DNA from: Nonomuraea turcica
GTDB taxonomy: Bacteria; Actinomycetota; Actinomycetes; Streptosporangiales; Streptosporangiaceae
Assembly (NCBI RefSeq): GCF_030718205.1
Contig: NZ_JAUZQF010000021.1
Location: 1-64,000 of the forward strand
DNA: 64,000 nt
Direction of reading: 5' to 3'
Shown here: positions 32,693-40,115 of the stretch, piece after piece
Layout of the letters: every line of letters starts with the position of its first letter
Numbering within the stretch: position 1 is the stretch's first letter
Translations under genes and position numbers: made by a program
Notes under the pieces: generated by a model
Told to the model about the DNA's origin: nothing
Databases searched by the model: none
Seen by the model: only the letters and a program-made list of their open reading frames with translations

Positions 32693-34117
32693 TTACCGCC
32701 AGTTGCTCCAGCGCACGCTCGTCAGGCCAGACTCCACGGCGGTGGTGACCTGGGGCACCCCCTGAGCTCGGGGGTCCTCGAGCAGCACGCTCGTCTGGGA
32801 GGCGGCCCTGGTGATGATGGCCGGGTGCTCGCGGGCGTTCAGCATCGCCCACACCAGCCCGGCCGCCAGCAGGCCGACGCCCAGGATCAGCGCGAGCCTG
32901 GCCACCGCCCTGATGGGCGCCCCGGCCTCGGGGTCGTCGTCGCCGGAGCGGTCGCGCCAGTATTCCTGCCACTGCCGGCTCTGGAGATCGGCCAGCTCGT
33001 CGCTCAGGGTGATCCCGCCGTACCGGATGATCTCGCCCTCGGGCTTGTGGAACCCGTTGCTCTCGCCCTTCAGCGCGGCGCTGTAGACCAGCTTGTCGCC
33101 GTTGACACCGCCGCGGAAGGCCCGCGTGCGGCTGGGCGGCGTGAACGGGTGCCGGCCGCGCACGGGGGGTGCGGCGGGTTGCTCCTGGTCGGCGGCAGCC
33201 GCGCCCGCCGCCGACCAGGGCTCTCCCGGAGTCGCCGTCGTGGGGTCGGCGACCGGGACGTGCGGGGTGGAGCCGGGAACCGGGACGTGTGGCGTGGAGC
33301 CGGGGACCGGTGGGACCGCCGCTGCGCCCGTCTGCATGGTGCCGGGCTCCTTGGGACCGGTCTCCACCAGCGTGCGGGCCTGCACAGCAAAGCCGTCCGC
33401 CCGCCAGACAGGCCCCTCGCCAGGCAGCGGCTGGGCCGAGGCCAGCCGGTTTGGAAGCGTGCCGGGCAACGTCGTGATCGGCAGCCGGCGCAGGAGCGCG
33501 CCCGCCGTCATGGTCCTGGGCGCGGCCCGGCAGGTCGCGCAGGACTGGATGTGGCGGCCGATCCTGGCCCTGGCCCGCCGCCCGGGCGCCGCGACCCACT
33601 CCGCCATCCGCGCCGTCAGATCCGGGCAGCCGCCACTGCCTCGGGCAGCCATGATCGCGGCGAACCACCCCTCGAGGCCGGCCGCGGCCTGCGTCACGAC
33701 GGCCCGTACCTCGGCCGCGCCGAGCTCGAAGATCACGGCCAGCTCGGCGTCGGACAGGCCGTGCCGCACCGACAGGTCGAGCAGCTCCCGCTGCGGGCGG
33801 TCCAGGGACAGCAGGGCCTCGGGCAGCAACTCCGACATGCGTCCTGGGCGTGACCAGGAGCCGATGCTCGCGGGCTTGGCCACGATCGCGCGGTGTGCCC
33901 TGGCCACCCCGTACAACCAGGGCCGGCGCAGGGCCGGGTCCATGACGCGGTCGGCGTACAGGTGCGCCGTCAGCAGCGCGCCGGCGACGGCCTGCTCGGC
34001 GTCGCCCGCGGCGAGCTCGGTGCGGCAGTAGTCATAGAGCCGGGCTCCATGTTTGTCGCACAGGTCGCGAATGGCCTGGCGAGCGTCGTCCGACAGGGTT
34101 CGCCACATCCGGCGCAC
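32693..34117 (-). CDS. Membrane-anchored sigma-like/anti-sigma-like fusion protein
   Basis: The 474-residue protein has a sigma-70-like region 2 (LYDYCRTELAAGDAEQAV, then RRPWLYGVARAHRAIV) and a region-4-like HTH (LLSLDRPQRELLDLSV, then GLSDAELAVIFELGAAEV), ending near residue 150. About residue 190 the H-x3-C-x2-C pattern HIQSCATC resembles the zinc-binding anti-sigma (ZAS) domain. A long Pro-rich linker follows, then one transmembrane helix (ALILGVGLLAAGLVWAML, about 420-440) and a short outer tail. It is the last gene of the six-gene operon, starting six bases after the monooxygenase stop. Such fusions occur in actinomycetes, with no established role. Confidence 0.7.
   Translation of the reverse strand: MRRMWRTLSDDARQAIRDLCDKHGARLYDYCRTELAAGDAEQAVAGALLTAHLYADRVMDPALRRPWLYGVARAHRAIVAKPASIGSWSRPGRMSELLPEALLSLDRPQRELLDLSVRHGLSDAELAVIFELGAAEVRAVVTQAAAGLEGWFAAIMAARGSGGCPDLTARMAEWVAAPGRRARARIGRHIQSCATCRAAPRTMTAGALLRRLPITTLPGTLPNRLASAQPLPGEGPVWRADGFAVQARTLVETGPKEPGTMQTGAAAVPPVPGSTPHVPVPGSTPHVPVADPTTATPGEPWSAAGAAAADQEQPAAPPVRGRHPFTPPSRTRAFRGGVNGDKLVYSAALKGESNGFHKPEGEIIRYGGITLSDELADLQSRQWQEYWRDRSGDDDPEAGAPIRAVARLALILGVGLLAAGLVWAMLNAREHPAIITRAASQTSVLLEDPRAQGVPQVTTAVESGLTSVRWSNWR
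33251..33304 (-). repeat. 27-bp tandem repeat coding for PGSTPHVPV
   Basis: Two 27-bp units (33251-33277 and 33278-33304) differ at a few bases and encode consecutive PVPGSTPH units in the linker of the sigma-like fusion. They probably arose by recent slippage. Confidence 0.8.
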
Positions 34118-34123
34118 CTCCTC

Positions 34124-35293
34124 TCACGTCTTCCCCGGCACCGTCATGTCCAGGAGGGATGCCTGCGCCAGATAGGCCCGGGTCGCGTCGGGGTCGCCGG
34201 CGATCGCCCGCAACCCCGCCATGGCCGCGGCCAGCCTGGCGCTGTCGTGCTCGCGCACGCCTGCCAGCCGCGTCTCCCCGCGGGGCACCACCCGCTGCAT
34301 CAGCACCGAGCGCCGCCGCCAGGCCCACGCCTCCAGCGCCGCGGGCGGGGCGAAGCCGCCCAGCACCGCCGCGATCACCTGGCCGACCTCGGCCGCGTCG
34401 TGGATTCCCGCGTTCATGTTCAGGCCCCCGACGGTGGAGGTCAGGTGCGCGGCGTCGCCGACGAACATGACCCGCCCGCACCGGTACGAGGTCAGCACGC
34501 CCCTCGACAGGCCGAACCGGTCCGCACCCGTCACGTGGATCGGCCCACTGGCCCCCGGCAGGGACCGGCGCACCAGCAGCGACAGGTTCGCCGGGGACAG
34601 CGGCTCGTGCGAGTCGACGGGGATCTTGAAGATGATCCGCCAGTGGTCCGGCAGTGCGAGCAGCGTGCACGACTGCTGCACGTCCCGCACGTACGTCAAT
34701 GGCGCCAAGCTGGGCAGCAGCCGGTCCAGCGGCGAGTCGGTGAACACCCGCAACGCCTGCGTCGGGTACCCGGACCTGGGGAACGGCAGCCCCAGGGACC
34801 CGCGCACCGTGCTGTGGGCGCCGTCGGCGGCGATCATGTACCGGGCCCGCGCCCAGGTGTGGCCGACGCGGACCCGGATCCCTGTGCCGCCTTCCGCCAC
34901 ACCGTCCACGCGGGTGCCGAACCGCACGTCGACGCCGGGGTAGACGTTGAGCGCCGCCAGCAGCAGCGGCGTGAGCGCGGTCTGGTCGGCGTGGATCCTG
35001 AACGGATGCCTGGTCAGCCCGTCCAGCCGGTTCATGCCCATCTCGGCCAGCACGATCCCCGACCGGTCCCGCCACTGCACCCGGTCGACCACGCGACCCT
35101 TGGCGACGAGCTGCGCGGCCACGCCGAGCTCGTCGAGCAGGTCCAAGGTGGCCGGATGGAAGGTGCAGGCCCGCGGCTGCCGGATCGGCTCGCTCTCGCG
35201 TTCCAGGACGGTGACCGGGATCCCAGCCCTGGCCAGGGAGAGCGCCGCGGTCAGCCCCGCCGGCCCCGCTCCCACCACGATGACGCCGTTCAT
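34124..35293 (-). CDS. FAD-dependent aromatic monooxygenase (PHBH/UbiH fold)
   Basis: The 389-residue protein has all three flavoprotein hydroxylase signatures: VIVVGAGPAGLTAALSLARAG at the N-terminus, the middle MIAADGAHSTVRGSLG (DG motif, about 155) and the FAD-closing MFVGDAAHLTSTVGGLNMN (about 280). It should hydroxylate a small aromatic or polyketide-like substrate using NAD(P)H and oxygen in the cytoplasm. GGGGAGG precedes the ATG, which overlaps the stop of the isomerase-like gene by four bases. The pair recalls the combination of an aromatic hydroxylase and maleate isomerase in nicotinate/gentisate routes, but no ring-cleavage dioxygenase is present. Confidence 0.88.
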   Translation of the reverse strand: MNGVIVVGAGPAGLTAALSLARAGIPVTVLERESEPIRQPRACTFHPATLDLLDELGVAAQLVAKGRVVDRVQWRDRSGIVLAEMGMNRLDGLTRHPFRIHADQTALTPLLLAALNVYPGVDVRFGTRVDGVAEGGTGIRVRVGHTWARARYMIAADGAHSTVRGSLGLPFPRSGYPTQALRVFTDSPLDRLLPSLAPLTYVRDVQQSCTLLALPDHWRIIFKIPVDSHEPLSPANLSLLVRRSLPGASGPIHVTGADRFGLSRGVLTSYRCGRVMFVGDAAHLTSTVGGLNMNAGIHDAAEVGQVIAAVLGGFAPPAALEAWAWRRRSVLMQRVVPRGETRLAGVREHDSARLAAAMAGLRAIAGDPDATRAYLAQASLLDMTVPGKT

Positions 35294-36042
35294 GCCGGCC
35301 GCCTCCCCTGCGCCGCCATCGGGCGGCGGTAAGGCACGCGGCCGAGCTTCACGTGCTGCCCGACGGCGTGGGACAGGGCCCACCAGGCCGTGCAGAGGTT
35401 GGAGGTGAGCAGCAGCCGGTCGTTGCCGGCGCTGAGCGGGCCGAGCACGGGCAGCGTGGCCATGCCGGTGCCGGTGAACAGCAGCACCGCGTCTCCCGGC
35501 ACCTCGGCCAGCTCGACCTGGTTGATCAGCTCGGCCGGGGTGACCGCGTACGAGGAGTAGCCGTCCTTGGCCCGTACCTGGACCACCCGGGTGACGTTCA
35601 GGCCGGCGGTCTTCCAGAACCGCTCGGCCAGCTCGGTCAGCCACGGCTGGTACGGCGACACCAGCACGATGTCGCCCACCACGACGTGATCCAGCGCCTC
35701 ACGCGTGGCCAGCGTGGCCGAGGCGAACGGCACCCCGGCCATGGCGCTCAGCTCGGCGCACTGATCGCGGTCCGCATCGGGGCCGAGCAGATAGCGAGGT
35801 TCGCTGCAGGCCATGACCATGGCGCTGAGCGGCAGGCCGTCGAACGCGGAGACCATGAGGGGCAGGTCGTCGTTGTAACCCTCCAGCCGTTCGGCCAGGG
35901 GCAGCCTGCGCCGTACGGGAAGGCGGGCGACGTGCATGTCGGCCCGCGACCCGAGCAGGCGGGTCAGCTCTGGCTCCGCCGACGGGTTCGCGGGCGCGAC
36001 GATCACGCCCACCCGGCCGCGGCGCGCCGAACCGGTGCGCAT
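35290..36042 (-). CDS. Maleate isomerase/arylmalonate decarboxylase-like enzyme (Asp/Glu racemase fold)
   Basis: The ATG at 36042 is chosen because GGAGG lies eight bases upstream; the longer frame is arginine-rich shadow sequence. The 250-residue product begins RVGVIVAPANPSAEPELTRLL and has a cysteine in MVMACSEPRYLLG (about residue 80) and another in LLTSNLCTAWWAL (about 220). These are placed like the two catalytic cysteines of maleate cis-trans isomerases and Asp/Glu racemases, and LLFTGTGMA forms the anion-binding loop. The substrate should be a small dicarboxylate, exact identity unknown. Coupled by ATGA to the FAD monooxygenase. Confidence 0.78.
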   Translation of the reverse strand: MRTGSARRGRVGVIVAPANPSAEPELTRLLGSRADMHVARLPVRRRLPLAERLEGYNDDLPLMVSAFDGLPLSAMVMACSEPRYLLGPDADRDQCAELSAMAGVPFASATLATREALDHVVVGDIVLVSPYQPWLTELAERFWKTAGLNVTRVVQVRAKDGYSSYAVTPAELINQVELAEVPGDAVLLFTGTGMATLPVLGPLSAGNDRLLLTSNLCTAWWALSHAVGQHVKLGRVPYRRPMAAQGRRPA

Positions 36043-36065
36043 AGGGGTGTCCTCCAGAGGGGGTG

Positions 36066-36254
36066 TCAGGAGGCGCGGTGCCGCAGCGCCTGGTCGATCT
36101 CGGTGATGGCCTGGACGGACACTTGGCGGATGCGGCGCAGCCGATGCACGGTACGCGCTGATGTCTGCTCGTCCCGGTCCTGCGGCGCGCCGGCCCGGGC
36201 ACCGCGCGTGGGGACTTCGTGTGGTTGTGACCTGTGCATCTCGTCGGCGAGCAT
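36066..36254 (-). CDS. Small 62-residue protein in the six-gene operon
   Basis: This short frame begins with an ATG preceded by AGGAG at good spacing and sits 12 bases after one operon gene and 23 before the next, so it is very likely translated. It is hydrophilic and basic. A central RTVHRLRRIRQVSVQAITEIDQAL region is probably helical. There are no cysteines, no signal peptide and no recognisable family. It may be a small regulator or an accessory subunit. Confidence 0.6.
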   Translation of the reverse strand: MLADEMHRSQPHEVPTRGARAGAPQDRDEQTSARTVHRLRRIRQVSVQAITEIDQALRHRAS

Positions 36255-36266
36255 CTTCGCTCCTGT

Positions 36267-36899
36267 CTATCGCGGGTTGACGACTCGGGAGTCGCTTGCG
36301 GATCGTCCGCACTGCCCGGCGAGGAGCCGGCCGGACATCGCCGGCTCCTCTTCCGCCGCGCGTTGAGATCGATGACCGGTCTCACGGCCCGACGCCCCGG
36401 CGACCCGCACCAGCGCCGTGGCGGCGAGCAGAACGGCGGCCGGGAAGGCCACCAGCACAGCGGCGTGCACAGGCGCCGGCCCCTTCAGGAGCCGGCCGAT
36501 CAGCACCGTGGCGCCTGTCACGCCGATCGCCCCACCTAGCACCACCCCTGTGCCGATGGCTCCGATCGTGGAGGCGCGCCGAGCCGGCGGCACGCCTCCA
36601 CCCAGGGCATAAAGCCGGCCCCAGGCGCTACCCCTCGAGTTGGCCAGCACGCCAGCCGCTACCGCGCTGGCCAACAGCACCGCACCGACTAGGTCGGGCA
36701 CGTGCCGCACGGTGCCGGGGGGGCGGGGAAGCGCCGGGGCCAGCGCCAAGGGCGCCGCCGCCAGTCCCGCGCAGGGGACGAGCAGACCGCGCCGGCCATG
36801 GTCAGCCGGCGGCGGCGCGTACATCATCGCGGCACCCTGAACCGGCCTCGGCGGCCGTGCCGCCGAGGCCGAGTGCTCGCGAAGGAGGGTCGGCGTCAT
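36267..36899 (-). CDS. Multi-pass membrane protein of unknown function
   Basis: The ATG at 36899 overlaps the stop of the upstream gene (ATGA), fixing the start. The 210-residue product has about four hydrophobic segments (GLLVPCAGLAAAPLALAPAL, DLVGAVLLASAVAAGVLA, IGAIGTGVVLGGAIGVTGAT, AAVLVAFPAAVLLAATALV) and a polar C-terminal tail with GQCGRSAS. No transport or enzyme motif is recognised. It may anchor or export the product of this operon; that is inference. Confidence 0.6.
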   Translation of the reverse strand: MTPTLLREHSASAARPPRPVQGAAMMYAPPPADHGRRGLLVPCAGLAAAPLALAPALPRPPGTVRHVPDLVGAVLLASAVAAGVLANSRGSAWGRLYALGGGVPPARRASTIGAIGTGVVLGGAIGVTGATVLIGRLLKGPAPVHAAVLVAFPAAVLLAATALVRVAGASGRETGHRSQRAAEEEPAMSGRLLAGQCGRSASDSRVVNPR

Positions 36900-37603
36900 G
36901 GCGCCGTTCCCGCGCTCATGGCCATGTTGGGCACGCTGACGCAGACCATGCGCTCCGTCAGCCCGGCTCGTGGTCCGCTCGCGCGTGACCTGGCCGGCAC
37001 CGCACCGCCAGCGACCGTCCGCGCGACCTTCGACGCGAGCGCGAGATGCGCGCCGCAGCAGCGGCCCACCTTGGCCTCCAGGCCGGCCACCTGGGCCAGC
37101 CTGAGCCTCAGCGGCTCCAGTGACGACCTGCGTTCGAGGCCGTCGAGGTCGGCCAGCCGGGCAGGCCAGCGCAACGCGTCGCCGCAGCGGGCTTCCACCT
37201 CGGCCGGGAGCTCCTCCACCGGGAACCCCTGATGACGCAGCCGGGTGGCGATCATGACGGCCATGAACGCCGTCTTGTCGAAATGGGCCAGCCGTCCCGC
37301 GAGGGCCGCGCTCAGCATCCTGGCGCGATGGCTCAGGCACACCGAGCTCCACCCGAGCAACAGCAGCCGATCCGGGCCCGTCTCCGTGTGCCAGCCGGCC
37401 AGCCGCAACTCGCGGGCCATCCGGTGGTAGAAGCGCCAACGGTGACGGGGGCTCTCCAGCCAGACCTGGACTCCGCCCAGCGGCAGGCTCGCGACGTGCA
37501 CATCCGGCCCGATCACCGGACCGGCCACGCGGGAGCAGATGCGCTGGACCACTTGCTCCTGCCCGGGGACCGGATCGCTGAGGAACCAGGAATCCATGGT
37601 CAT
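36896..37603 (-). CDS. Unknown 235-residue protein, first gene of the six-gene operon
   Basis: GGAGG nine bases upstream supports the ATG at 37603. The protein has a mixed alpha/beta N-terminal half (SWFLSDPVPGQEQVV, then GGVQVWLESPRHRWRFYHRM, then RLLLLGWSSVCLSHRARML) and a helical C-terminal half with paired cysteines in KVGRCCGAHLAL. There are no membrane segments, and I recognise no family. It heads the operon and faces the double-HTH regulator gene across a 220-base spacer with dyad repeats, so it is probably under that regulator's control. Confidence 0.6.
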   Translation of the reverse strand: MTMDSWFLSDPVPGQEQVVQRICSRVAGPVIGPDVHVASLPLGGVQVWLESPRHRWRFYHRMARELRLAGWHTETGPDRLLLLGWSSVCLSHRARMLSAALAGRLAHFDKTAFMAVMIATRLRHQGFPVEELPAEVEARCGDALRWPARLADLDGLERRSSLEPLRLRLAQVAGLEAKVGRCCGAHLALASKVARTVAGGAVPARSRASGPRAGLTERMVCVSVPNMAMSAGTAP

Positions 37604-37700
37604 GTCCGGCCACCTCCTCGACGGGAACTCTCCAGAACCGCCTTGCTGTTAAGCCTCAGTTACCACACGCTCCGATAGTCCGCTTCTCCATGGGACTATG

Positions 37701-37763
37701 TCAACTGACAGTTTCCGCATAAGTTGATACCTGCCCGCGTGGCAGAGCTTGCCCGCATGGCAG
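37701..37763. promoter_or_regulatory. Dyad repeats in the spacer between the six-gene operon and the double-HTH regulator
   Basis: TGCC-N5-GGCA occurs twice inside near-identical 14-bp units (37732-37745 and 37750-37763, one mismatch, 18 bases start to start). An additional inverted repeat TCAACT...AGTTGA spans 37701-37727. Such spaced palindromes are typical operators and would let one regulator control both directions. The assignment to the adjacent regulator is inference. Confidence 0.5.
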
Positions 37764-37823
37764 GGGACAGTGGGGCTCGCGTCCCTTACGCTGGAAAAGT
37801 TCACGGGCAGTAGGAGGTGTGCC

Positions 37824-39080
37824 GTGGCGAACTTCGCCGAGCGGCTCGATCTCGCGCTGACCAAGCGCGGCTTCACCGGCGCGCAGGTCGCCTCCGCCCT
37901 GACGGAGGCAGGCATCCCCATCACCCGTGCCTACGTCAGCCAGTTGCGCACCGGCAAGCAGACCAACCCGACGCTCCAAGTGCTCCGCGCGCTGGCCTCC
38001 TGCCTGCAGGTGAGCGTCGGCTGGCTGGTCGGCGACGACCACCTGGAGTCGGGCGCCGTTGAGGACCTGCAGCTGCGAGCGGCGACCATCGGATTGTCCG
38101 CCTCCGGCCTGTCGGAGAGCTCCCTGGCCGTCCTGCGCGGTGTGGTCGAGCTCGCCCGCAAGGCCGAGGGCTTGCCCGACGAGCCCGAGCCCACCGCCGA
38201 CATCCCCGACGCCGCCACGCCGCTGAGCGGACCGCAGCGCCGGGCGCTCGGCCGCCGGCTGCACGGCCTGCGCCTGTCCGCGCAGCTGTCGGAGGAGCAG
38301 GTCGAGACCGCGATCGGCAAGGGCGCGGCGGCCATCCCCGCCGTCGAGGAAGGCCGCATCGCCCCCTCGCCGATCACCGTGGAGCGCCTGCTCACCCTCT
38401 ACGGCATCGCCTCGCCGCCCATCCGCGAATACGTGTTGTCGCTGGCCAGGGGCGAACGCGAGGCCGCCTGGTACGACGCGCAGTCCATCCCGGTGTGGCT
38501 GGCCACCACCTACGCGCTGGAGCAGCGGGCCACGCTCATCCGCACCTTCCACACCCAGTTCGTCCCTCCGCTGCTGCAGACCGAGGACTACGCCAGGGCC
38601 GCGATCATCGCGGCCGGACCCGCGACTTTGGGACAGCCGACGGTCGAGGAGGCGCTGGCCCTCGTGCTGGCCCGGCAGGAGGCCGTGGCCAGGGACACCG
38701 GGGTCGTGGTGTGGGCGGTGATCGACGAGAGCGTGCTGATGCGCTCGATCGTCGGCGGGCACGTGCAGCTACGGCAGCTGGAGGTGTTGCTGGAGCACGC
38801 CAAGCGGCCCAACGTCTCGCTGCACGTGGTGCCGATGGAAGACCCGGCATACGTGCCGCGCACCGGCCCGTTCACGCTCTGGCGCTTCGCCGAGGCGTTC
38901 GAGCCCGACATCGCGTGCAGGCACGGCATCGAGGGCGACGAGCTGGTCACCGACACCGGCGCGGTGGAGGCCTACCATCAGGCGTTCACGAGGTTGTCGG
39001 TGACGACGACCACGCGCGAGGAGACCGTCGAGGTCTTGAATTGCCACCGCGAAAGGCTCTCGCGTTCACTCGGAAAGTGA
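37824..39080 (+). CDS. Double-HTH regulator: EspR-like HTH fused to Scr1-type XRE/DUF5753
   Basis: GGAGG six bases before the GTG at 37824 sets the start. Residues about 3-70 are an EspR/XRE-like HTH (ITRAYVSQLRTGKQTNPTLQ). Residues about 140-200 hold a second HTH (LGRRLHGLRLSAQLSEEQVE, then PAVEEGRIAPSPITVERLL). From about 220 to 418 is a DUF5753-type domain (LEQRATLIRTFHTQFVPPLLQTEDYARA, LEVLLEHAKRPNVSLHVVP). Ordinary Scr1 proteins are about 280 residues with one HTH, so the fusion is unusual. It faces the six-gene operon. Scr1 regulators normally pair with DUF397 genes; none was seen here. Confidence 0.75.
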   Translation: MANFAERLDLALTKRGFTGAQVASALTEAGIPITRAYVSQLRTGKQTNPTLQVLRALASCLQVSVGWLVGDDHLESGAVEDLQLRAATIGLSASGLSESSLAVLRGVVELARKAEGLPDEPEPTADIPDAATPLSGPQRRALGRRLHGLRLSAQLSEEQVETAIGKGAAAIPAVEEGRIAPSPITVERLLTLYGIASPPIREYVLSLARGEREAAWYDAQSIPVWLATTYALEQRATLIRTFHTQFVPPLLQTEDYARAAIIAAGPATLGQPTVEEALALVLARQEAVARDTGVVVWAVIDESVLMRSIVGGHVQLRQLEVLLEHAKRPNVSLHVVPMEDPAYVPRTGPFTLWRFAEAFEPDIACRHGIEGDELVTDTGAVEAYHQAFTRLSVTTTTREETVEVLNCHRERLSRSLGK

Positions 39081-39263
39081 TCTCTTTCCCTCGTAAATGA
39101 TCGTTATGCGCGAACGCCGGTGACGCACCTATACCCAAAACTAATGGCTTTTCGTGTTGTGTTCTCGTGAGTAGCGAGGATCATATGGTCTGGGTCATCG
39201 AGTGGGGTCCGCAAGGATCAGCTTTTCCCGAGATAGTGGGCGAGGGGAAAGGGGCAACACTCA

Positions 39264-40109
39264 ATGCGTCAGCGTGCCATCCGAAACCTGGCGAAGCTGG
39301 AGATGACCCAAGCAAGTGTCACCCGGATTCTCGACGCCGCGGCGGGTGGAAAGAACAACTTCGTAGCGGACAGAGAGGTGATGCGCCGCTACGATCAGGC
39401 CGCCCCCATCACGACGACGGCCGCACGGGCCGTGCTCCAATATCTCTGCCGTGTGGTCCGTCACCTGGCGACCGAGGGTGTGGATCAGTTCGTGATCGTC
39501 GGCAGTGGCGTCCCCAGCGGCCTGCCCGCGGGCGGGCAGCTGCATGACGTGGCCCGTGACGCCCTGGGCGCCTCCGTGCCCCGGGTGGTCCCGCGAGTCG
39601 TTTATGTGGAGAGCGACCCCATGGTGCTGGCCGGGGCGCGGGCGACCATCGAGCCCGTCACCGACCTCGTACGCGTTGTAGAGGGCGACGTGCGCGAGAT
39701 CGACGACGTTCTCGACGACAGGGTCGTCCAGACGTTCCTGGAGTGGGACCGGCCCATGGCGGTGCTGCTGCTGTCGGCCCACAGCCTCAACGACGACGAG
39801 TATTTCCATTACGTGATCAAGCGGATCAGGCAGGCGGTGCCGGAAGGAAGCTACCTGTCATTACTGCAGACCACGTTCGACGCCATTCCCCCGGAGTTGT
39901 TGCCGGCCATTCACGACCTGCTGGCGATGACGCTGCCCGGGCAGGCGATTCGCACCCGGGAGGAGGTTGAGGCGTTGCTCGAGGGTCTGGTGCTGGTGGA
40001 TCCGGGATTGGTGTGGGTCCCGGAATGGCAGCCGAACGGCCACGACACCGCATGCCTTGAAGACCCGGGCTCGTCCGGCAATTACGGCGCCGTGGCCTGC
40101 ATTCCGTGA
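39264..40109 (+). CDS. DUF574-type SAM-dependent methyltransferase
   Basis: The 281-residue protein matches the actinobacterial DUF574 family: VTRILDAAAGGKNNFVADREV (variant of the usual GGKDNF block), a Rossmann methyltransferase core with QFVIVGSGVPSG and RVVYVESDPMVLAGA, and AVLLLSAHSLNDDEY. The usual aspartate of GGKDNF is Asn here, and the family's LDIGTGLPT motif is changed to VGSGVPS, so activity may differ. Its substrate is unknown. An ATG 39 bases downstream is an alternative start. It follows the Scr1-like regulator on the same strand. Confidence 0.75.
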   Translation: MRQRAIRNLAKLEMTQASVTRILDAAAGGKNNFVADREVMRRYDQAAPITTTAARAVLQYLCRVVRHLATEGVDQFVIVGSGVPSGLPAGGQLHDVARDALGASVPRVVPRVVYVESDPMVLAGARATIEPVTDLVRVVEGDVREIDDVLDDRVVQTFLEWDRPMAVLLLSAHSLNDDEYFHYVIKRIRQAVPEGSYLSLLQTTFDAIPPELLPAIHDLLAMTLPGQAIRTREEVEALLEGLVLVDPGLVWVPEWQPNGHDTACLEDPGSSGNYGAVACIP

Positions 40110-40115
40110 ACCGGA

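Noticed and set aside
34124..36042. Nicotinate or gentisate degradation cluster
   Set aside because: An aromatic hydroxylase and a maleate isomerase-like gene are present, but no ring-cleavage dioxygenase, deformylase or amidase was found, so the pathway cannot be claimed.
36066..36254. RiPP precursor peptide
   Set aside because: The small protein lacks a Cys/Ser/Thr-rich core or leader motif, and no radical-SAM, YcaO or lanthionine enzyme is in the operon.
39167..39547. 126-residue plus-strand frame starting before the DUF574 gene
   Set aside because: It overlaps the methyltransferase in another frame, and its composition after residue 40 is low-complexity. The DUF574 frame is clearly the coding one.
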